A DNA stretch of 64,000 bases from Pseudomonas tumuqii (GCF_013184545.1 NZ_JAAOJA010000001.1:558001-622000); one strand, 5' to 3'; numbered from the stretch's first letter, positions 55,946 to 64,000 are shown. Numbers and translations: made by a program. The notes: generated by a model not told the origin, from the sequence alone.

Positions 55946-57941
55946 GGGCGGGATCCTCGGCTTGTGGCTGCACTTGCGCCGGAGCGGCGGCGAGTCGTTC
56001 GCTGTCAGTCGCACCTGGCTGCTGCCAGTCGAGCAAATGGTGGCTGAAGTCGTAGCTGGCCCCCTGGTAGTAGGTGATGTTGCGCTTGACCAGCGGATCG
56101 CTGGCCGTGGCCCTCGATTCGTGGCTGGCGCCTAGGGCGTCATCGTGACGACGCATGCTCTTGCGTGGGCTGAGAATCGCCAGATCATGCCCGTCGAACA
56201 GGCCCAGGTGTTGGTAATTGCCAATCAGGGCGCGGCCTGGTGCGGCATCGGCGCGCAGTACATTGCGGCCAAAGAAGGTCGAGGTGTAGTCGACATTGAG
56301 CAGGCCCAGCAAGGTCGGAGCCAGGTCGATCTGGCTAGCCAGTCCGGCATGTTCGCCTGGCTCGATAAAACCCGGTGCGTAGATGAACAGCGGGATATGG
56401 TAGTTGGCTAGCGGCAGGTCTTCGGTACCGGCGCTGCCAGCGGTGTGGTCGGCGACGAAGACGAACAGGGTGTTGGCAAACCAGGGTTTTTGCCGCGCCT
56501 GCTCAAGGAACTGGCCGATGGCATGGTCGGTGTACTTGACCGCGCCTTCGCGGCCATCGCCCGATGGGATATCGATACGTCCGCTCGGGTAAGTGTAGGG
56601 CCGGTGGTTGGAGGTGGTCATCAGCTGCAGATAGAACGGCTTGCCGGCGGCATGGTCGGCGTCGGCCAGTTTCAAGGTTTGGCTGTAGAGGTCTTCATCG
56701 GACATGCCCCAGGCATTCTTGAAGTGGATGTCCTGCTCGGCAACGCTGCTCTGATCGACCACGCGGTAGCCGTTGCCGCTGAAAAACGCGTTCATGTTGT
56801 CGAAATAACCGCGTCCGCCATAAACGAAAGCGCTGTCATAACCGAGTGCCTGGAACTGTTGGCCGAGGCTGGCGAAGCCGCTCTCGCGGCCAATCCGTTT
56901 GACGATGGAGCGCCCTGGCGTCGGTGGAATTGACAGGCTGATGGCTTCCAGGCCGCGGTCGGTACGGGTTCCGCTGGCATAGAACTGGCTGAAAAACAGG
57001 CTCTGCTGCCGCAGGCTATCGAGGTTCGGGGTGAGATCGCGCGAGTCGCCGAAGCTGCCCAGGTACTTGGCGCTGAGGCTCTCAATGGTCACCAGCACCA
57101 CATTGCGGCGCTGCACCTGGCCGGGGTTGTCGATCACCCGGCGAATATCCAGAGGGTCGCTGCCGATAAAGCGTGCATTGGGCTCGCCAAGCTCGGCGCG
57201 CAACTGCTTGCCGATTTCGTTCTGCTCGAGGGCGGCATAGAACTGCGGGTAATCCAGCTCATTGTTGCGAAAGGCGGCAAAAAATTGGTAAGGCCCGTTG
57301 CTTGCCAGTTCGCGCTGGTAAGCATTGCCATCTGAGCCGCGGGGGAAGTCCTGGTCGAGCAGCAGGCTGCTGACGCAGGCCGTCAGGACAAACCCGGCCG
57401 CCACCCATGTGCTATCCCGCCAGCTCAACAGCGGTGCGTTCAGGGCGGCGCTCGTGGCCTTGCGCAAGAGCACGGCAGCAACCACCGCAATGACGGCAAG
57501 AGCCGCCAGCAGCGGGTAGATCGGATAAGACTCGAGGATGTTGTTGATTACCTCGTCGGAGTACACCAGGTAGTCCACGGCGATAAAGTTGAAGCGCACG
57601 CCGAACTCGTCCCAGAACAGCCATTCCGCCACTGCGGTAAACAGCATGGCAAACAGGCTGACGGCTACTACGGCATGGAGCATGCCGCGGTGCCAGCGCT
57701 GCTGCCAGATGCGCCGGGGGCAAAGCAGCAGGTAAAAGGCCAGCGGCAGTGCTGCGTAACACACAAAGCCCAGGTCATAGCCCAGGCCGGTGGCGTATAA
57801 CCGGGCGAGTTGGCTCAGGCCGAGAGCCGCATCGCCTAGGTGACCGAGCAGCAAGGCACTGCGGGTCAGGGTAAAAAGCGTCAGCCAGGCCATTAGAATC
57901 AGGGCAAGGTAACGCAGTTGAGCAAACTTCAAGGCTGGCAT
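55935..57941 (-). CDS. LTA synthase/sulfatase-family membrane phosphotransferase
   Basis: The 668-residue protein has five membrane helices in the first ~220 residues and a large periplasmic alkaline-phosphatase-fold domain. Its core motifs are NVVLVTIESLSAKYLG (metal site), SGTRTDRGLEA with the nucleophile Thr (about 327), TTSNHRPY and FVADHTAG. This is the LtaS/EptA superfamily, which transfers phospho-headgroups from lipids. Pseudomonas makes no lipoteichoic acid, so the acceptor is probably LPS or a periplasmic glucan. The start at 57941 has a weak CAGGAT site. It is divergent from colR. Confidence 0.85.
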   Translation of the reverse strand: MPALKFAQLRYLALILMAWLTLFTLTRSALLLGHLGDAALGLSQLARLYATGLGYDLGFVCYAALPLAFYLLLCPRRIWQQRWHRGMLHAVVAVSLFAMLFTAVAEWLFWDEFGVRFNFIAVDYLVYSDEVINNILESYPIYPLLAALAVIAVVAAVLLRKATSAALNAPLLSWRDSTWVAAGFVLTACVSSLLLDQDFPRGSDGNAYQRELASNGPYQFFAAFRNNELDYPQFYAALEQNEIGKQLRAELGEPNARFIGSDPLDIRRVIDNPGQVQRRNVVLVTIESLSAKYLGSFGDSRDLTPNLDSLRQQSLFFSQFYASGTRTDRGLEAISLSIPPTPGRSIVKRIGRESGFASLGQQFQALGYDSAFVYGGRGYFDNMNAFFSGNGYRVVDQSSVAEQDIHFKNAWGMSDEDLYSQTLKLADADHAAGKPFYLQLMTTSNHRPYTYPSGRIDIPSGDGREGAVKYTDHAIGQFLEQARQKPWFANTLFVFVADHTAGSAGTEDLPLANYHIPLFIYAPGFIEPGEHAGLASQIDLAPTLLGLLNVDYTSTFFGRNVLRADAAPGRALIGNYQHLGLFDGHDLAILSPRKSMRRHDDALGASHESRATASDPLVKRNITYYQGASYDFSHHLLDWQQPGATDSERLAAAPAQVQPQAEDPAHAL

Positions 57942-58011
57942 CGTATGATCCTGCAGCGGAAAGATGCTGTGCACTCTGCTCATCTGGATGTGAGGCGAAT
58001 GTAGAAACTGC

Positions 58012-58027
58012 GTGAAAAAAACGTCAA
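58012..58027 (-). promoter_or_regulatory. Candidate ColR box before the LTA-synthase-like gene
   Basis: The minus strand reads TTGACGTTTTTTTCAC, oriented toward the LTA-synthase-like gene 70 bp away and 33 bp upstream of colR on the other strand. It differs at one of 16 positions from the motif at 60030-60045. It fits the pyrimidine-rich, TTTTTCAC-ending ColR consensus described in P. putida, as I remember it. Confidence 0.65.
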
Positions 58028-58059
58028 CTCGTTTCGACGCGCTCGAGGATTGAACGGAC

Positions 58060-58743
58060 ATGCGCATTCTTGTGGTGGAAGACAACCGGGATATTCTGGC
58101 CAATATTCTCGATTACCTGACCCTGAAGGGTTACAGCGTCGACTGCGCGCAGGATGGCCTGAGTGGGCTGCACCTGGCGGCCTCCGAGCATTACGACCTG
58201 ATCGTGCTGGATATCATGCTGCCGGGCATCGACGGCTATCAGTTGTGCAAGCGCCTGCGCGAGGATGCCCGGCGCGATACGCCAATCATCATGTTGACCG
58301 CGCGCGATGCCCTCGACGACCGCTTGAAGGGCTTGAATGCCGGGGCCGACGATTACCTGCTCAAGCCGTTCGCCCTGTCCGAACTGGTGGCGCGCATCGA
58401 AGCCATCCTGCGCCGCAGCCAGGGCAGTCGCACGCGCCAACTGCAAGTCGGCGAGCTGCTCTATGACCTCGATACCCTGCAGGTCAGTCGCGCCGGCCAG
58501 CCGCTGAAGCTCAACCCCCTGGGCTTGAAACTGCTCGCGGTGTTGATGCAGCGCAGTCCGGCAGTGGTACGCCGCGAGGCCCTCGAGGAGGCGCTGTGGG
58601 GCGACGATTGTCCGGACAGCGACAGCCTGCGCAGCCATGTCCATCAACTGCGCCAGGTGCTCGACAAGCCCTTTGCCACACCGCTGCTGCACACTGTTCA
58701 CGGTATTGGTTATCGCCTGGCGGAGTCCGCCGATGGTGTCTAA
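58060..58743 (+). CDS. colR: Response regulator ColR
   Basis: The 227-residue OmpR-family regulator has a receiver domain with acidic pocket (ED 7-8), phosphoacceptor Asp51 and Lys in LLKPFALSEL. A winged-helix DNA-binding domain (VVRREALEEALWGD, SDSLRSHVHQLRQ) follows. It overlaps colS by 11 bp. Neighbours (methyltransferase, InaA, DgkA, PAP2 and LTA-synthase-like genes) match the ColR locus of pseudomonads, where it controls envelope-protection genes in response to excess metals. Confidence 0.88.
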   Translation: MRILVVEDNRDILANILDYLTLKGYSVDCAQDGLSGLHLAASEHYDLIVLDIMLPGIDGYQLCKRLREDARRDTPIIMLTARDALDDRLKGLNAGADDYLLKPFALSELVARIEAILRRSQGSRTRQLQVGELLYDLDTLQVSRAGQPLKLNPLGLKLLAVLMQRSPAVVRREALEEALWGDDCPDSDSLRSHVHQLRQVLDKPFATPLLHTVHGIGYRLAESADGV

Positions 58744-60001
58744 ACAGCCGTTGCTGAGGCGCATCGTGATCGCCTTCGTGCTGATGACCCTGGTGGTCAG
58801 CGGGGTGTTCTCGTTGAGCATCGTGGCGATCGTGCACTTCGTCGAAGAACACCTGGTGTCCCAGGAGCTCGATCGTGAACTGAGCAGCGTTATCGCTGAA
58901 GATCTGCGCCGCGGCGAGCGGCCCCGATTGGACTCCAGTACGCGTTTTTTTGCTTCACATCTGCCCGAATATCAGGCGCCCCAGCAGTTCGCTGAAGTCG
59001 CCGACGGATTTTCCGAGGTGGTCGAGGGCGACCAGGCTTTTTATTTGTTCAAGCGCAGCGACAACGCCCAGTCCTTCATGCTGGTGCAGGAGCAGCATGA
59101 GTTCGAAGCGCGCGAGCAGGTGCTGTTCAATGTGGTGCTGGCCGGTTTTCTGCTCAGCGTACTGGCGGCCTGGGGCCTCGGCTGGTGGGTGGCGCGACGG
59201 GTGATGGCGCCGGTGATCCGTCTGGCCAATCAGGTGCGCCATCGCGATCAGTTGCACGCCCTGGCGCCGGCTCTGGCCCCGGAGTATCCGGACGATGAGG
59301 TCGGTCATCTGGCAGCGGCCTTCGACAGTACCCTCGGCCAGTTGCGCCATTCCCTGGAGCGCGAGCGGCTGTTCACCAGCGACGTCAGCCATGAACTGCG
59401 GACGCCCTTGATGATTATCGCCAGCTCCTGCGAGTTGCTCGCGGAGGCGCCCAATCTGGATGCGCGCCAGCGTGAACAGGTACAGCGCATCGGCCGCGCG
59501 ACCGAGGAAATGCGTGACCTGGTGCAGACCTTTCTGATCCTCGCGCGGGCCAACCAGCAGGAGTCGAGCCAGGGTGGCAGTGCAACCCTGGTCGCGGTCG
59601 CGGATGAACAAAGCAAGCGCTGGGCGCCATTGATGCGCGAGAAAGGTCTGCAGTTCCAATTGATCGAGCAGGGCAAGGACGAGGCCCAGTACAACCTGAC
59701 GTTCCTGCGCACGGTGATCTCCAATCTGTTGCGCAATGCCTTGCACTACACCGAGCAGGGCACGGTGCGGCTGATCCTGGAAAACGGCAGCTTTCGCGTG
59801 GAAGACAGCGGCGTCGGTATCCCCCAGGATCAGCAAGAGCAGATGTTCCAGCCCTTCGTGCGCGGCGCCCAGGCGCGTGGTGAAGGCTTGGGGCTGGGCT
59901 TGTCTCTGGTCAAACGGATCTGCATGCACCAGGGCTGGACGGTGCAGGTGCATGATCTACCGCCGCAGGGCAGTGTGTTCGAGGTCAGTCTGCACCGCTG
60001 A
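58733..60001 (+). CDS. colS: Sensor histidine kinase ColS
   Basis: The 422-residue kinase has two membrane helices (about 10-33 and 131-152) around a ~100-residue periplasmic sensor domain. A HAMP-like segment, the DHp domain with SHELRTPL (His220), and the HATPase domain (NLLRNAL, VEDSGVGIPQ, GEGLGLGLSLV) follow. The periplasmic part includes EARE at residues 125-128, an ExxE motif of the type that senses Zn and Fe in P. putida ColS. Other acidic residues lie in FVEEHL and FSEVVEGD. It is coupled to colR. Confidence 0.88.
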   Translation: MVSKQPLLRRIVIAFVLMTLVVSGVFSLSIVAIVHFVEEHLVSQELDRELSSVIAEDLRRGERPRLDSSTRFFASHLPEYQAPQQFAEVADGFSEVVEGDQAFYLFKRSDNAQSFMLVQEQHEFEAREQVLFNVVLAGFLLSVLAAWGLGWWVARRVMAPVIRLANQVRHRDQLHALAPALAPEYPDDEVGHLAAAFDSTLGQLRHSLERERLFTSDVSHELRTPLMIIASSCELLAEAPNLDARQREQVQRIGRATEEMRDLVQTFLILARANQQESSQGGSATLVAVADEQSKRWAPLMREKGLQFQLIEQGKDEAQYNLTFLRTVISNLLRNALHYTEQGTVRLILENGSFRVEDSGVGIPQDQQEQMFQPFVRGAQARGEGLGLGLSLVKRICMHQGWTVQVHDLPPQGSVFEVSLHR

Positions 60002-60029
60002 TGGCGTCGCCGCCTGGCGTGCTGCGTAC

Positions 60030-60045
60030 TTCACGTTTTTTTCAC
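60030..60045 (+). promoter_or_regulatory. Candidate ColR box before the methyltransferase gene
   Basis: TTCACGTTTTTTTCAC in the 117-bp gap after colS is oriented toward the methyltransferase-inaA-dgkA operon. Its partner is at 58012-58027. Confidence 0.65.
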
Positions 60046-60118
60046 ATCCTTTTGACGGGGGCTTGATGCTCCGCTGGTTAATTTGGCAGCCATGGATTCC
60101 TCACGGGAGCAGGTTGTC

Positions 60119-60808
60119 ATGTCTAGCGCCAAACCGATCGAATTGGACTTCTCGCACAAATACGACCGCGAGCACGCCCGTCAGTATCTGCAAAAGCATC
60201 AGGATGGCCTGGCGCGCCGGTTGTCCCACTGGCGCGACGAACAATTGGCCCGGTATGCCTTGAAGTTGGCGGGCGAGCCTGATCTGCTGCTCGACCTGCC
60301 GTGCGGTGCCGGGCGCTTCTGGCCGCTGCTGGCCGAGCAGCCGAACCGGGTGATCCTCGCGGCCGACAATTCGGCGGACATGCTGGCGATTGCCATGGCC
60401 GGGCAACCGGCAGAGGTGGTGGCCAGGGTAAAACCCTTTCAGACCTCGGCCTTCGCCATCGAGCTAGGCGATAACGCGGTCGACAGTATTTTCTGCATGC
60501 GCCTGCTGCATCACATCGCCGACCCCGAGCATCGCCTGGCCATGTTGCGCGAGTTGCACCGGGTGACCCGCGATACCCTGATCGTCTCGCTGTGGGTCGA
60601 CGGCAACTACAAGGCCTGGAAACGTCGAAGTCTGGAAGCGCGGCGTGCCGCCGAGGGGCGGGCAGGCGACAATCAGAACCGTTTCGTCATCGCCAGGTCG
60701 ACCATTGAGGCGGAGTTCAAACAGGTCGGTTTCGACATCCTCGGCCATCAGGATTTCCTCCCTGGCTACGCCATGTGGCGGGTCTACGTACTGCGCAAGG
60801 GCAACTGA
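60119..60808 (+). CDS. SAM-dependent methyltransferase of the ColRS locus
   Basis: The 229-residue protein is a class I methyltransferase. Motif I is LLLDLPCGAGRFWPLL near residues 56-71, the acidic adenosine site is AADNSADML, and motif II-III-like stretches are in VDSIFCMRLLHHI. The substrate is not known; its operon partners act on the envelope, so a lipid or LPS substrate is possible. The start at 60119 follows GGGAGCAGG. inaA begins 1 bp after its stop. Confidence 0.85.
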   Translation: MSSAKPIELDFSHKYDREHARQYLQKHQDGLARRLSHWRDEQLARYALKLAGEPDLLLDLPCGAGRFWPLLAEQPNRVILAADNSADMLAIAMAGQPAEVVARVKPFQTSAFAIELGDNAVDSIFCMRLLHHIADPEHRLAMLRELHRVTRDTLIVSLWVDGNYKAWKRRSLEARRAAEGRAGDNQNRFVIARSTIEAEFKQVGFDILGHQDFLPGYAMWRVYVLRKGN

Positions 60809-60809
60809 G

Positions 60810-61517
60810 ATGAGTAGCCTGATTGCGTTGGCGCCGACCGAGCAGGTGCCCAGCACCTTCGAGCGTTGGTGGCAGACCCGGGGTGAGTGGGTCGAGGCGC
60901 CCAATCAGCGCCGTGGTGGCGAGAGCGGTGTGCAGCGCCTGCATAACCAAGGCGGGCGCTGGTTGTACCTCAAGCGCCAGACCGGGCACTTGCATCGTTC
61001 CTGGATGTACCCCTTGGGCAGGCCCACGGTATTGCGTGAGTTGCAGGCGTTGCAGGCACTGGAACGGCTCGGCATCCGCGTGCCGAAGGTGGTGTATGGC
61101 GCGGCGCGCAAACAGGCCGGCCAGTGGCGTGCGCTGTTGGTGACCGAAGCCCTGGAGGGCTTCATCAGCCTGGATCAGTGGTACGCCGGCCAAGCGCCGC
61201 AGTGCTTCGACAGCCAACTCAATCGCTGCATGTTGCAGCAACTGGCCGCGACGCTCAGTCGTTTGCACCGGGCCGGCTGGCAGCATGGCTGCTTGTATCC
61301 CAAGCACATCTTTATCAAGGCTCACGCCGCAGGAGAGGGCGTTGGGGTCGAAGTGGCGTTGCTCGATCTGGAGAAAAGCCGGCGCCGGCTGTTCGCTCGC
61401 GCGGCTTCGCGGCGTGACATGGGGCAGCTGTTTCGCCACCGTGGCGGCATGCCGCTGGCAGACTGGCAAATCTTGCTCGAGGCCTACCAGCGCCCGGCTG
61501 CTCCTCGTGAAGCCTGA
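60810..61517 (+). CDS. inaA: InaA/WaaP-family lipopolysaccharide kinase
   Basis: The 235-residue protein has a protein-kinase-like fold of the InaA/Kdo-WaaP group. LYLKRQ is the phosphate-site lysine region, GWQHGCLYPKHIFIK is the catalytic loop and LLDLEKSR the metal-binding Asp. Such kinases phosphorylate LPS core sugars. It is in an operon with the upstream methyltransferase and the downstream dgkA. Activity on LPS is inferred from the family. Confidence 0.85.
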   Translation: MSSLIALAPTEQVPSTFERWWQTRGEWVEAPNQRRGGESGVQRLHNQGGRWLYLKRQTGHLHRSWMYPLGRPTVLRELQALQALERLGIRVPKVVYGAARKQAGQWRALLVTEALEGFISLDQWYAGQAPQCFDSQLNRCMLQQLAATLSRLHRAGWQHGCLYPKHIFIKAHAAGEGVGVEVALLDLEKSRRRLFARAASRRDMGQLFRHRGGMPLADWQILLEAYQRPAAPREA

Positions 61518-61530
61518 AGCCGCTGTCACA

Positions 61531-61902
61531 GTGCTCGATGGCAGCACGCTGAAGGGCCAATCCGGCTGGCGGCGCATTGTGCATGCCTTCGGTTATTCCC
61601 GCGCGGGGCTGCTGGCCGCATTCCGGGGCGAGGCAGCCTTCCGCCAGTTGTTGCTGCTCAATGCCGTACTGTTGCCTCTGGCGTTCTATCTGGATATTGG
61701 CAAGGCCGAGCGTGCGCTGCTGATCGGCGTATGCCTGCTGGCGCTGATCGTCGAACTGCTCAACTCTGCGATCGAGGCCACGGTGGACCGCATCTCTCTG
61801 GAGCTGCACCCGCTGTCGAAACAGGCCAAGGATCTGGGCAGCGCCGCGCAATTGGTCACCATGTGCCTGATCGCCGTAGTCTGGGCGGTGATACTGCTGT
61901 AA
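61531..61902 (+). CDS. dgkA: Diacylglycerol kinase
   Basis: DgkA is a small trimeric inner-membrane enzyme that phosphorylates diacylglycerol, recycling it to phosphatidic acid. The 123-residue protein shows the amphipathic N-terminal helix, GEAAFRQLLLLN, and the catalytic-site ELLNSAIEATVDRIS and KQAKDLGSAAQLV with the conserved Glu, Asn and Lys. GTG at 61531 gives the usual length; GTG at 61507, overlapping inaA, is an alternative start that adds 8 residues. Confidence 0.88.
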   Translation: MLDGSTLKGQSGWRRIVHAFGYSRAGLLAAFRGEAAFRQLLLLNAVLLPLAFYLDIGKAERALLIGVCLLALIVELLNSAIEATVDRISLELHPLSKQAKDLGSAAQLVTMCLIAVVWAVILL

Positions 61903-61983
61903 CCAGCTCGGCCTTTGACGCCAGGTGAGCGGCTGCGGCCTAATGGGCGCTGGTTACCTTCATCGATGCCCGCCGAGCTGCTC

Positions 61984-62877
61984 ATGTCCGTGTCTGCCCG
62001 TTCCCCTTCCAACATGCGTCCCAGCACCCTGCATCTGCCCCAGGGCGACTGGCCGACGGTGCTCGACTGCCTGTGTGCGCATTTTCCGGCGATCGGCCGC
62101 GAGGTATGGCTGCAGCGCATGGCGCGTGGGCGGGTGCTGGATGCCGAGGGCGCGCCGATCGGCCCGGCGCATGCGTATCGGGTCGGCCTGCGCGTGCATT
62201 ACTTTCGCGAGGTGGTGGCGGAGACGCCGATTCCCTTCGTCGAGAGCGTGCTGTATGTCGACGAGCATCTGCTGGTGGCCGACAAGCCGCATTTCCTGCC
62301 GGTGATGCCGGCCGGCGAGTATGTCGAGCAGACGCTGCAGGCGCGCCTGGCCAAGCGCCTGGGCAATGCCGACCTGGTGCCGCTGCACCGCATCGACCGG
62401 CATACCGCCGGGCTGGTGCTGTTTTCCTGCAACCGCCAGAGTCGTGGGCTGTATCAGGCGCTGTTCCGTGAGCGGCAGATGGACAAGCGCTACGAGGCGC
62501 TGGCACCGGCCCTGTCGGGCCTGGATTTTCCCCTGCGCCGGGCCACGCGGCTGGGCGCCGGCGAGCCGTTTTTCCGCATGCAGGAAGTCGCCGGCATGGC
62601 CAATACCGAGACCCGCATCGAAGTGGCGCAGCGGCTGGGTGAGCACTGGCTCTACGGGCTCTATCCGGTGACGGGGAAAAAGCACCAGCTACGGGTGCAC
62701 ATGGCTGCCCTGGGCGCACCCATCCTCAACGATCCCTTCTACCCCGAGATCAGCGAAGGCCCCGACGCCCCTGACGACTACAGCCGGCCGCTCAAGCTAC
62801 TGGCCCAGGGCCTGGCCTTCATCGATCCGCTGAGTGGCGAAGCGCGCCGCTTCGAGAGCCGGCTGAGCCTGACCTGA
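61984..62877 (+). CDS. RluA-family pseudouridine synthase
   Basis: The 297-residue protein has the RluA-type catalytic motif LHRIDRHTAGLVLFS with the catalytic Asp, DKPHFLPVMPAG before it and GKKHQLRVHMAALGAPI near the C-terminus. It would convert uridines in rRNA or tRNA; the exact site is not predictable from sequence. Several starts are possible (61966, 61984, 62014), and ATG 61984 was chosen. It may be transcribed on its own after dgkA. Confidence 0.85.
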   Translation: MSVSARSPSNMRPSTLHLPQGDWPTVLDCLCAHFPAIGREVWLQRMARGRVLDAEGAPIGPAHAYRVGLRVHYFREVVAETPIPFVESVLYVDEHLLVADKPHFLPVMPAGEYVEQTLQARLAKRLGNADLVPLHRIDRHTAGLVLFSCNRQSRGLYQALFRERQMDKRYEALAPALSGLDFPLRRATRLGAGEPFFRMQEVAGMANTETRIEVAQRLGEHWLYGLYPVTGKKHQLRVHMAALGAPILNDPFYPEISEGPDAPDDYSRPLKLLAQGLAFIDPLSGEARRFESRLSLT

Positions 62878-62924
62878 TCCCGTCGATCCCAAGTGCCTGC
62901 ATTGCTTTTTTGCGGGCATGGCCA

Positions 62925-62951
62925 ATCGCGGGCATGGCCCGCTCCTACGAA
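62925..62951. repeat. 27-bp extragenic repeat, copy B
   Basis: It differs at one of 27 positions from the repeat at 18342-18368. A GCGGGCATGG piece occurs twice in a row (62912 and 62929). It lies in the 93-bp gap between two convergent genes. Confidence 0.7.
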
Positions 62952-62970
62952 CCCCTGAGAACCGCTCGGG

Positions 62971-63552
62971 TTACGCCTGTGGTTTCGGCGCCGCCTGCCA
63001 GAGTACTTCAGCGCTGCGCTGGCGCTTGGCGATCAAGCGGGCGGCGACGAACAGCAGGTCGGAGAGGCGGTTGACATAGGCCAGGCCGACGCCGCGTAAC
63101 GGTTCCTCGGCGTTCAGGTGCTGACAGCGGCGTTCGGCGCTGCGCGCCAGGCTGCGGCAGACGTGGGCCTGGGCAACCAGGCGAGTGCCGCCCGGCAGGA
63201 TGAAGTTCTCCAGCGGACCGAGCTCCTCGTTCCAGCGGTCTATGGCCGCTTCCAGGCGTTCGACTTCGGCTTGTTGCAGGGCCTGGTACGCGGGCATGGC
63301 CAGTTCGCCGCCGAGGTCGAACAGGCGGTGCTGGCAGGGCGCGAGCACCTCGATGAACTCGCTCAGCCCTGGCCACAGGGCCGCCTGTTCGGCCAGTTCG
63401 GCCAGCAGCAGGCCGAGCTGGCTGTTGAGCGTGTCCACCTCGCCCATGGCCTCCACCCGTGGGTGATTCTTGGCCACCCGGCGGCCGTCGGCCAGCCCGG
63501 TTTCGCCGGCATCGCCGGTACGTGTGTAAATCTTCGACAGTCGATAACCCAT
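62971..63552 (-). CDS. Cob(I)alamin adenosyltransferase, PduO type
   Basis: The 193-residue protein matches PduO-type ATP:corrinoid adenosyltransferases, which make adenosylcobalamin. Visible are YTRTGDAGETGLADGRRV with the ATP-site residues, VEAMGEVDTLNSQLG and the C-terminal RSAERRCQHL with conserved Arg and Glu. The ATG at 63552 is preferred over a TTG at 63558 that overlaps the upstream stop. It is probably transcribed with the histidine kinase gene before it. Confidence 0.92.
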   Translation of the reverse strand: MGYRLSKIYTRTGDAGETGLADGRRVAKNHPRVEAMGEVDTLNSQLGLLLAELAEQAALWPGLSEFIEVLAPCQHRLFDLGGELAMPAYQALQQAEVERLEAAIDRWNEELGPLENFILPGGTRLVAQAHVCRSLARSAERRCQHLNAEEPLRGVGLAYVNRLSDLLFVAARLIAKRQRSAEVLWQAAPKPQA

Positions 63553-63554
63553 GT

Positions 63555-64000
63555 TCAATGACCTGTGTGGGTGATGGCTGCAGCCAGGGGCAGGCGCAGG
63601 GTGAAGCAGGTGCCCTGGCCTTCCTTGGACTGCACTTCCATCTGCCCTTTGTGGTTGTTGGTGATGATGAAGTAGGAGACCGACAGGCCAAGCCCGGTAC
63701 CTTGGCCGACTTCCTTGGTGGTGAAGAACGGCTCGAAGATGCGTTTGCGCACCAATTCAGGCATGCCAATGCCGTTATCTTCCACCTGAATCTCCGCCCA
63801 GGGCGGCGCCAGCCGGGTGCGCAAGATGATCTGTCCGGGCGTGCTGTTGTCTTCGCGCTGATGAATCGCCTGGGCGGCGTTTTTCAGCAGGTTGAGCAGC
63901 ACCTGTTCCAGTTCGTTGGCGGTGCCGGGCACCGGGCCGAGCTTCGGGTCGAACTCGCGGCGGATGAGCAGGCTCTTGAAGTCGAAGCTTTCGGTCAGGT
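63555..64000 (-). CDS. Sensor histidine kinase, C-terminal part
   Basis: The frame is open to the window edge, so the N-terminus lies beyond it. The visible 148 residues are the ATPase domain, with N-box [13 protein letters not shown]1 [10 protein letters not shown]-box IFEPFFTTK and G2 [12 protein letters not shown]. The spacing is typical of NtrB-like or PAS-containing kinases. The sensor type and partner cannot be told from this part. Confidence 0.9.
   Translation of the reverse strand, partial: LTESFDFKSLLIRREFDPKLGPVPGTANELEQVLLNLLKNAAQAIHQREDNSTPGQIILRTRLAPPWAEIQVEDNGIGMPELVRKRIFEPFFTTKEVGQGTGLGLSVSYFIITNNHKGQMEVQSKEGQGTCFTLRLPLAAAITHTGH

Noticed and set aside
55935-57941. True lipoteichoic acid synthesis
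   Set aside because: The protein is of the LtaS superfamily, but a Gram-negative envelope makes no LTA. The family also covers EptA-like and OpgB-like transferases.

Overview
The window is a stretch of Pseudomonas-type gammaproteobacterial chromosome. It is GC-rich and densely coding, and its gene order follows the Pseudomonas core: murA-hisGDC, algW, cysD-cysNC, trpS, zapE, rplM-rpsI, petABC, sspAB, the dolP/gmhA/yraN/lpoA block, rsmI, rnpB, the whole dcw cluster, dciA, secA and argJ. No tRNA, insertion sequence, prophage or CRISPR array was seen.

Region by region. (1) 1-3.9 kb: 3' end of murA and the histidine genes hisG, hisD and hisC. (2) 3.9-8.9 kb: on the minus strand, the AlgW regulatory protease followed by a TonB-dependent receptor and a DUF4198 periplasmic protein. 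The last two form a cassette behind an AT-rich inverted repeat containing a Zur-like operator. A Nif3-family gene lies on the plus strand. (3) 9-12 kb: cysD and the fused cysNC for sulfate activation. (4) 12-19.5 kb: zapG-like gene, a hydrolase, trpS with an extra C-terminal domain, zapE, an AraC-type regulator, an acyl-CoA dehydrogenase and an aldo-keto reductase. (5) 19.6-24.6 kb: ribosomal proteins L13/S9, cytochrome bc1 and SspA/SspB. (6) 24.6-29.3 kb: envelope genes dolP-like, gmhA/diaA-like, yraN and lpoA on the minus strand, then rsmI and the RNase P RNA gene. (7) 29.5-47.5 kb: a complete, tightly overlapped division and cell wall cluster, mraZ to lpxC. It is preceded by a good sigma70-type promoter and four 10-bp-phased GTGG-type repeats, a likely MraZ operator. 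(8) 47.5-55.2 kb: dciA, an M23 peptidase, secA, argJ, a GST-like gene and a Nudix-ThiE fusion. (9) 55.2-61.9 kb: an envelope-stress locus. The ColR/ColS two-component system is divergent from an LTA-synthase-like/PAP2 operon and is followed by a methyltransferase, an InaA-type kinase and diacylglycerol kinase. Two 16-bp motifs differing at one position lie in front of the two target operons. (10) 62-64 kb: an RluA-type pseudouridine synthase, a PduO-type cobalamin adenosyltransferase and the 3' end of a sensor histidine kinase.

Most genes are ordinary core genes. The parts most worth a second look are the metal-uptake cassette between hisC and algW with its operator/hairpin, and the ColRS locus with its paired boxes and lipid-headgroup enzymes. 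The MraZ repeat array and the DUF1508-like domain on TrpS are also notable. All assignments come from reading the sequence and from remembered family features; no database search was run.
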